From: Conoideocrella luteorostrata
Lineage: Eukaryota > Ascomycota > Sordariomycetes > Hypocreales > Clavicipitaceae
Length of the DNA: 64,000 bases
Assembly: GCA_032433595.1 (NCBI GenBank)
Contig: JASWJB010000088.1
Location: 62,001-126,000 of the forward strand
Direction: 5' to 3'
Part shown: positions 57,568-64,000 of the stretch, piece by piece
Numbering within the stretch: position 1 is the first letter of the stretch
Layout: each line of letters opens with the position of its first letter
Program-made: the position numbers and the translations under genes
The notes under the pieces: model-generated
The model's input: only the letters and a program-made list of their open reading frames with translations
The model's database searches: none
What the model was told of the DNA's origin: nothing

Positions 57568-59267
57568 CAAGGAGGCTATGTACAATGTCATCGTTCCATA
57601 GACCGGCACCATATATATATATGCTTAGATAGTTGTCTACTAACAAGTTCTCAATAATAGAGTGTTGGCTCGGGGTCCAAAAAGCACTGCCGCAAAATTT
57701 CACAAAGAAGTTACGAGAGATGAGCCTTGTGAGATCGTGTAGCAGAAGACTGTTCGGTGAACTTGGCCTATTTCTAATTCTGGATACACATGTTACTGCT
57801 TTATCCGCGCCCTAAAACTCGCAGGCTGTGATACAAACGGCCGTGAAGGCGTTGCATGTGAAAGTCGGTGGTTCCGTAGACGCCCAGATGTTCCATCCCA
57901 CTGCTGAGCCTATTTGGTCCGTTGTTGCCTCGTCCGCTACATAGTTTCTAACAATAGGGTTTCAAGCACCTGGCTGAATGAGTGGCGGCCTCGCTGCCTC
58001 TTACCCCAGCAAGTTTTGGGGAATCATGCGCACCGTCGGTGTTGACGACAAAGCCGATATCTCCCGAACTGTCAGTCATTCAGAAGCGCACGCGATGTGT
58101 GGTAAACATAGGTATGTCTCACATGATTTGTAAGCTGATTTGAAAGGCAGAGTCGGAACTCTTGAGAGATTTTGCGTTGCTGATATGATCACACAGCATA
58201 TTCCACATCTGCTTTTATATGCAGGCTTGTTTGACGAACCAACCACGATTAAATTGGAATAGAGCGACTATTGATCCAATACACAGGCCTCTTAACTGGC
58301 AGTCCGAGAAAGGCACTATGATCAATGGCTTGTCGTGTTCTCATTCCTCAAGGACAAGCTTTGCAGCAGGGATAGATTTATTGGCCAGACTGTTGGCGGC
58401 TCGCCGTCTGCGCCGTCTGCGCCCAGCCAGTGAATAGTGGGACTCTTAAGAGATGTTCTCAAATAGTCAAAGATAGTCTACTTGATAAATCTAAATTCTG
58501 AGCTTTTTACGTTCTAGCCCCGACACCGGGGAGTCGAACAGAGACAGATAACAAGCGGCCGTGGCTGGTTGCAGAGGCTGACCAAGTGCGTCGTCACAAA
58601 GCGCGCCGTCACGAATTTGGTTGTAGCGATCTTGTGGCGGGGAGTTGGTCGTCGCGTTTCATATGTTGAATAATGAGTGTTCGAAGAGATGGACAGCAAT
58701 TCGCCAGATCACAGCCATTCGCGAGAAGTCCGCCTAAGTCATTCCAGTGCAGAATGACATGCTGGAGCCTGGCCTGGCCGTCGGCCGTGGAGCGGCGCAA
58801 GACGGAGCTAGCGCGGCGATCGAAAGTCTCATTAAAGAGTAGGGGATCGTGGGGGTTCAATTCCCTTCTCGCACCACTTTTCGCTTTCCCAAGGAATAGA
58901 GGCCCAATGTATTTTATTTTGCTATCATTTAACCGTCTCTTCGTCTCATTGCCATGCCTCTTGCCAGCGTTCTTGGGCTTCAAGAGGCTTGGAAACATCG
59001 TCTCGCAACATTTATGAGTATCTTTTAGGTCTTGGAACTGCCTAAACAACAGGTCCTTCATTGACAGGTGCACCCAATGCAGGCTTTGGGGCTGCAGGAC
59101 AGCGCAACCATGGAATGGATAATACTAGTGGACATGGCATTCTCAGTGCTAGCCTTTGGCAGATACTGGAATTACACTTGCTTATCTGCGCCGGGGGTAT
59201 GAAGGCCACGATGCTTTCCCTTGCGTAACCACAGCGCATATGTTCAAAATTAAGCCGTCAAGCTGCC
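57568..59267. other. Intergenic between phosphoesterase and 5S rRNA gene
   Basis: No protein gene supported. A tRNA-like 3' half (GGGGGTTCAATTCCC near 58850) lacks a matching acceptor stem. The minus frame 59073-58609 overlaps a plus frame of similar length and neither resembles a family. Confidence 0.5.
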
Positions 59268-59386
59268 ACATACGACCACAGCCACCAGTCAAATCTGGAT
59301 CCCGTCCGATCTCCGAGCGATAACCTGGTGAGCGCTAGATTAGTAGTTGGGTCGGTGACGACCAGCGAATACCTGGTGTTGTATGT
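59268..59386 (+). rRNA. 5S rRNA gene, variant sequence, dispersed copy
   Basis: 119 bases, the right length. Ends ACATACGAC and GTTGTATGT pair as helix I. CCACCAG and CCTGGTG pair as helix II. GGTCG-GTGA-CGACC forms the helix IV hairpin. The segment TTAGTAGTTGGGTCGGTGAC and the following CCAGCGAAT closely match the internal promoter region (box C) of fungal 5S rRNA. The left half differs more from the usual fungal sequence. Paired positions change together, so it could be a functional variant rather than a pseudogene. It is followed by eight T. Confidence 0.82.
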
Positions 59387-59393
59387 TTTTTTT
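59386..59393 (+). terminator. Pol III T-run after 5S rRNA
   Basis: Eight T at the 3' end of the 5S sequence, followed by more T-rich sequence. Confidence 0.75.
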
Positions 59394-59410
59394 GTTGTTC
59401 TTTTTGATTG

Positions 59411-60376
59411 TTTTATTTTTATTTTTTAGGAAGTGTATGTCGTATAACACAGATGGCTCGGCTAGCCTCGCGTGATGTCGATCCCCCCTCATGGTGGCGC
59501 AGTCTTCGGAGCACTAGCTGCAGCGTCGTATTGTCTGCTTCGCATTCCACCAATTGTTGCAGGGCTGGCTGCGACCGCCGCGTGGCACGGACATACGGGT
59601 GAGCATTTAAGCTTCATTTGACCATTGTCCCGACGGCCAGTGCTATTCGTCCGTTATTTATAGCGAGACGCTTGAATGCACGCACAACGCCAGCCCGCGA
59701 ACCATTGTCCAAAACCACATGGCTTTGCGCTCATAACTCTGCACCGCGAAAGCCATCCATCCGCATTCTAACAAACTGTACGGAGCAGCTACTCCGTAAC
59801 CTAGAACCAATCCGTCACCCGTTCGTTGAACGCCATCTCACTCCACGACGCGCAGCCCGCACCATCCATCCATCCTGCAGAGCGAGATGCCAACCACGGC
59901 CCCCCCTCCCAGCCTCGTCAACACGCAATCCCCCCCTCCTCCCCAAGTGCGGCTCCCACTGCCCTCGTTCGTAATCCTCCCACTCCACCACAAACCAGCT
60001 TAGACCGGCCTCCGCACTGCCATGCTATTGTTCCGCAGACTACGGAGTAATAAGCGCAGATCCGCTTATTTTGCGATTCCACATACGCCGGGCGCGGCTA
60101 CAGCATGTCCTGCCTGTCTCATGGCTCGCGTGGCATCATGCGACGCCTGTTGGTTGTGTTGGCTCTGCAGCAAGCTCGGGTGGTTCTTGGTTCTCTGCGC
60201 TTTTAAAGGTGAGGCCGTGGCCCAGATTCTGGTTCCGGTTCCATCATGTTGCGCACCACACAGCGGTATATACTCGAAATTTTATTATTATTATTTTTTT
60301 TCATCTCGTCTCACCAGGCTAGCTACTCTTTTAGGAGGAGTTGATACAGTATCTGTATGACCAGCATAAACACAGC
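59411..60376. other. Intergenic upstream of small secreted protein gene
   Basis: Contains an inverted TACGGAG..CTCCGTA pair at 59779-59798 and a half copy at 60041-60049. Probable promoter; no gene seen. Confidence 0.55.
59779..59798. repeat. Copy of dispersed TACGGAG..CTCCGTA motif
   Basis: Perfect 7-bp arms with a 6-base spacer, a variant of the palindrome at 31748. Confidence 0.7.
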
Positions 60377-61465
60377 ATGAAGATCGTGGCCGGATGGGTC
60401 CTCGGCCTGGCCTTTGCTGCGGCCAGCGTTAATGTCAGGGAGCAGCACCGACAGCCCCATCGCCAATTTAACTGCTCAATGCTGACTCCGGAGACAGGGC
60501 TTCTTGTTCTCGACTAGTAGATTCGTATGTCTCACTTCGGACCCTCACCTCGCACTTGATCGGATAATATGCTCATGGCTTGTGCGGAGTAGAATCTCGT
60601 CGATAGGAAATACGACTTCTCAGACGTCGCCGGCGCGACGTGGCAAGGTGAGGCCCTGCCAGGTCGGAGCATCACCCTCCGGGGCACGTTGCAGGAGATC
60701 AGGAGGAGCATTGCGGCCGTCAATCCCGAATTTTTGGCCGCATATAACGAGACGTCTGAAGAGATCGGGTCGGGACTCAAGAAGCGATGGGTACGGAGAC
60801 ACAGAGACCCGGAGACCCGGGGACACATGATGTGATGTATCCGTCTGTTCGAACTGCCCAGCTAACCAGTCTTTGATCTATAGAAGGAAAGGAAATATGA
60901 CTGCCAGTACGGCGAGTCGACAGACAGAGACGCCGTCAAAGCCAGCATCGAGCGTATGCAGAAAATTCCCATCCCCTCTCCCCCACCATCTCCCCGGTCC
61001 TCCTTCGCTCCCCAATATATTACTAATGTATGCCCTTCGTAAACGCAGACCTCCGCGCAACATACTATGGCTACATGCAGTGTGGCGCCCGACCGGGCTT
61101 CATCGGCCACGGGACCTGCTCACGGGTCAGTTGCGACGGCCGGTCAGGCATATGGCTCTGCAACGACAACAGCCACCAACTGAGCCTCCCGTGCCGTGAG
61201 GTTGCCGCCGTCGCGGAGAGCCTATGGAACAAGTGCTCCAATGTGCGTCTTGAGTGCCCCCCCCCAAAATAAAGAACAAATGAAAACTGGCCAATTCTAA
61301 CTTTAGTCGTCTGTAGAGCGGGGGCGACCACGGAGAAGTACGAGGCCAGGTAAGATTTTCCCGTTTTCTTGTCGCTGCAGAAGATATAACGGAGCTGACG
61401 AATTGCGTTGGAAGCTATTTACCAAGGATGACTGGAATGTTATTATCCGTAACGCCGACTGCTGA
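60377..61465 (+). CDS. Small secreted cysteine-rich protein, six exons
   Basis: Proposed exons: 60377-60427, 60593-60790, 60884-60953, 61049-61242, 61317-61349 and 61415-61465, about 199 residues. Exons 2-6 join in phase with GT..AG sites. Exon 1 gives a signal peptide (MKIVAGWVLGLAFAAAS), but its donor (GTTAAT) is weak and uncertain. The mature protein contains KYDCQYG, then YYGYMQCGARPGFIGHGTCS, RVSCDGRSGIWLCNDN, NKCSNSGGDHGEVRGQ, and ends KDDWNVIIRNADC-stop. The GxCxRVSC..IWLCNDN core and the WNVI..C ending belong to a family of fungal secreted proteins of unknown function, often listed as effector candidates. It probably acts outside the cell and is held by disulphides. Intron 5 (65 bp) has its branch site at GCTGACG. 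A pseudogene with a broken exon 1 is the alternative. Confidence 0.7.
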
Positions 61466-62094
61466 ATGCGCTGTGGCAGGTTCAGCCGGTGTTTCGTGTT
61501 TTAAAATGGAAAATGGGGCTTTGAGGCCGTGCTGGCATGATGTTGGTTTGGTGCTTTGTCGCGGTGTCTGGGCTGCCTTCCTCCCAAGATTGTGTTCGCG
61601 GGTTTGGTGTTTCGGCCGGCGGGATCTCGGGTACGAGTGATGATGTATGAGTCACGTATTCAGGAAATTACGCTTAGTCTATATGTTGCCCTTATATTCG
61701 GAGTACTGTCTCTTCTTTTATTTACCTGGGTCACTATGAATACGCCCAGACTTCAAATTCAACACATACACCCCACCCCGTGCCTTGGTCGTCATCGGCA
61801 GACAAGGTTGAACGAAAGTGTCAGCGTCGCTACCATCCATGGTTGGCTATGGTTGCAGTCGACTGCTATTTCTTTTCATCATCACCCGTGGTCAGACGGT
61901 TGATTGGGCTAACACTTTCATCATGTCATATCCAAAGCCTCACGAAACCGCAACTCCCGTGAGATTGAACGGGGCAAAAACATGTCTTGAACAATTCACT
62001 TTGCTTTTTTGGTGCGGATCCGGCACCACCAAGTAAGTACCTAGTAAAATAGCCAGTATGGCATACAAATTATCACCCATGCTGCCGTGTTCGC
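61466..62094. other. Intergenic between secreted protein and RRP5
   Basis: 3' regions of two converging genes. No further gene or RNA seen. Confidence 0.6.
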
Positions 62095-64000
62095 CTACTC
62101 TTCCATCTCCTCATCTTCCTGTGCAGCTGCCTCGGCCTCCTTCCTGGCCTTGAACAAAGCTGCCCAATCCTGAGCCTTGGCCATAACTTTATCCTTACCC
62201 TTGGGGTCAATCTTTTCCTCCCAAGTCGCCCATCTGCGGAACCACTTCTCTGCCTGTTGGGGCTTGAGACCCTTCACACGAGTGCGACGCTCAAATACAT
62301 CTCTGACGGCAGTGGGGTCAGCCTCAGACCCCGCGACGCCCAGTTCCAAGTCTACCAGTTGGTTCCAGAGGTCGCCTTTCTTGGGGTAAGCATCCAGCAA
62401 ACCTTCGAATATGGTTCTGCCCCGTTCTGGTTCGCCGTTCGACGATCGGAACTCAAGTGCCGCGAAACGGCTGGCGATATTCTGGTGCTGCTTTTTGTCA
62501 AGTTGTTGGATCGCTCGCGGCAGCAGAGCTCGAGCTCGAGGTGGCTGGTTCATAGTGACAAAAAGGAAGTGTGCGTAATTTATCCACACGTTGGGGGCCT
62601 TGGCACCAAACTTCTTCAACATGGTTTCGAATAAGCCGTCAGCGAGCTATTAAGAATATGTAAGTATACGTCTGATAGTTCTTTGATGCAAAAGCTATGA
62701 AATGGTGCTTACTCTGAGCTTTTCGGATTGAATGTATATGCTGGCCAAGCGCTCATGAACCTCCTGTTCATCATTGTATTGACAAGCCCGCTTGAAAACC
62801 TCTTCGACGGTTTGCTTGGTACCATATGCGACTTCCAAGTTTAGATAAGCAACCCAGACGTTGAGCTTCTCGGTTTCTTCTCGGATGTTAATGCTCTTAA
62901 TAGCTCTCTCGGCCACCTCTCTAGCCTTCGGTAATTCGCTCACTTGCATCTGGAAAGCCATGTACGCGATCCAGAGCTGGGACGAATCCGGCTGACCCAA
63001 CAGGAGTCGTTCATAGTCACTGGATGTCTGAGGACCATGAGCATCAAGTTCAGCAGTTCGGTCGACTTGGATCTCAGCCTTTCTTCGCTTTGTCTTCTTC
63101 TTCTTTTCGCCGTCCGCCTGGTCTTGGGTCTCATGCTCCGAATTGGACCCAGTTTCGTCAAACGGATCGGCATCCGAAAAAGCCTTCTTGCCAATACCCA
63201 AACCGCCTGACGTTCTTGGTGGGGCATCTTCCATTTCCTCGTCTGCGTCTTCGTCAGCATCGTCAGCATCGTCAGCCTCCTCTTCATCCTCGTCCTCATC
63301 ATTCTCTTCGTCCTCGTCAACCACAGAACCGCTATCGCTGTTGTTTCCCAATAGTTTTGCTAACAAAGCTCTTTGCTCCTCATTCATCTCTTCGTCGTCA
63401 TCTTCGTCATCTTCGTCGTCGTTATCCAGGGCAACTCCAGCGTCTGAGCTGTCTGATTCATCAGACTCCATGGTTGCATCCTCGTCGAATAGCGAAGGCT
63501 TGAGACCAAGACTTATTTTTCGCTCCGCAGTTTTGATTTCCAGTACGACAGCCTTGACTGCATCACCCTCCTTATACAACTTTGTGGCATCCTTGACAGG
63601 GTTGTCAGCCATCTGACTACGATGGCAGAGACCGCTGACATTGGCTGAGTTGTCCACGAGAATAAAAGCTCCATACTCTTCGACCTTCCGCACCTTGCCA
63701 GTGACAATTTGGCCCTTCTTTATATCGTTATAAGTAATTGATGGGACAAAGTCCTCATCGACAGCGGAAGCCTTCAAGCTCAGTTCCACTTGCTTAAGCG
63801 CCGAGTCAACGGAAAGGACTCGGCCTTTGACAAGTTGATCAACTTGAAACTGATCCTTCCACTCCTTCAAGAATCTGTCTGACAAGTTGGAGATCTTGAC
63901 CATGGCCGCAATGCGTCCACCGAGTAATACAAAGAGGCCCTTGTCAGATACGTTCTTGACAAAACCACGGACGATATCGCCCGTAGCAACCTGGGACAGA
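62095..64000 (-). CDS. RRP5: rRNA biogenesis protein RRP5, 5' part beyond the window
   Basis: C-terminal part on the minus strand: one exon runs from the right edge to 62713 and the last from 62646 to 62095 (intron 62712-62647). From the edge the frame reads VATGDIVRGFVKNVSDKGLF, an S1 RNA-binding repeat. It continues through a further S1 repeat (GQIVTGKVRKVEEYGAFILV). An acidic linker with long Asp/Glu runs and a Lys-rich patch (KKKKTKRRK) follows, and the protein ends in HAT/TPR-like repeats (LWIAYMAFQMQVSELPKARE, VWINYAHFLF). This is the order of S1 repeats then HAT repeats in Rrp5, the nucleolar protein needed for both 18S and 5.8S/25S processing. The stop at 62095 ends an acidic tail (AQEDEEMEE). 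Confidence 0.95.

Noticed and set aside
58760..58885. tRNA-like sequence with a T-arm (GGGGG-TTCAATT-CCCTT) and a D-arm-like hairpin
   Set aside because: No 5' strand complementary to CTCGCAC closes the acceptor stem and no proper 5-bp anticodon stem with 7-base loop can be placed. At best a tRNA pseudogene fragment.
1..64000. CRISPR arrays, bacterial operons, biosynthetic gene cluster
   Set aside because: No regularly spaced repeats, no operon structure and no polyketide, peptide or terpene synthase genes are present; the window is a fungal nuclear region.

Overview
The window looks like nuclear DNA of a filamentous ascomycete (Pezizomycotina; a Sordariomycete is likely but not proven). Protein genes carry short GT..AG introns, mostly about 40-130 bp, with CTAAC/CTGAC-type branch sites. 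The gene content is typically fungal: an MDM10 barrel, a HAM1-like protein, a DUF7580 protein and a PNP-NACHT-ankyrin receptor. A 5S rRNA gene lies alone between protein genes, as dispersed 5S genes do in these fungi. A 12.7 kb block shows the C-to-T / G-to-A erosion expected from repeat-induced point mutation (RIP).

Layout: 1-1192 holds the 5' part of a minus-strand DUF7580 gene that leaves the window. 2211-14909 is a RIP-mutated Ty3/gypsy-type retrotransposon with 274-bp LTRs and a perfect TCTGA target duplication. A second gypsy-type element (6767-14577, 425-bp LTRs) is inserted in reverse orientation inside its integrase region. 15.6-19.9 kb is gene-poor: one GPI-anchored secreted protein, a decayed gene and a MITE-like element.

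20-26.8 kb carries a PaiB-like FMN-binding protein, an amidohydrolase, SmE and MDM10. 30-41.4 kb carries a ZIP zinc transporter, ribosomal protein S19, a candidate nucleic-acid deaminase-like protein, a PX-associated-domain protein and a HAM1-like lipid-binding protein. 41.4-44.9 kb is empty. Then follow CSN5, a tRNA-Gln(TTG), a LITAF-like membrane protein, a 1310-residue NLR-type receptor (PNP-NACHT-ankyrin plus a C-terminal Cys/His module), a metallophosphoesterase, a 5S rRNA gene, a six-exon small secreted cysteine-rich protein and, running off the right end, RRP5.

How the genes fit together: there is no biosynthetic cluster or operon. Housekeeping genes (SmE, RPS19, MDM10, CSN5, RRP5, tRNA-Gln, 5S) alternate with fast-evolving self/non-self or host-interaction candidates (NLR, DUF7580 protein, GPI-anchored protein, small secreted protein). 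The most unusual items are the NLR with its extra C-terminal module, the deaminase-like protein, the opposed RIP patterns in the two LTR pairs, and an antisense cysteine-rich reading frame inside the inner retroelement. Exon joins were worked out by hand from splice signals, reading phase and family similarity; no search was run.
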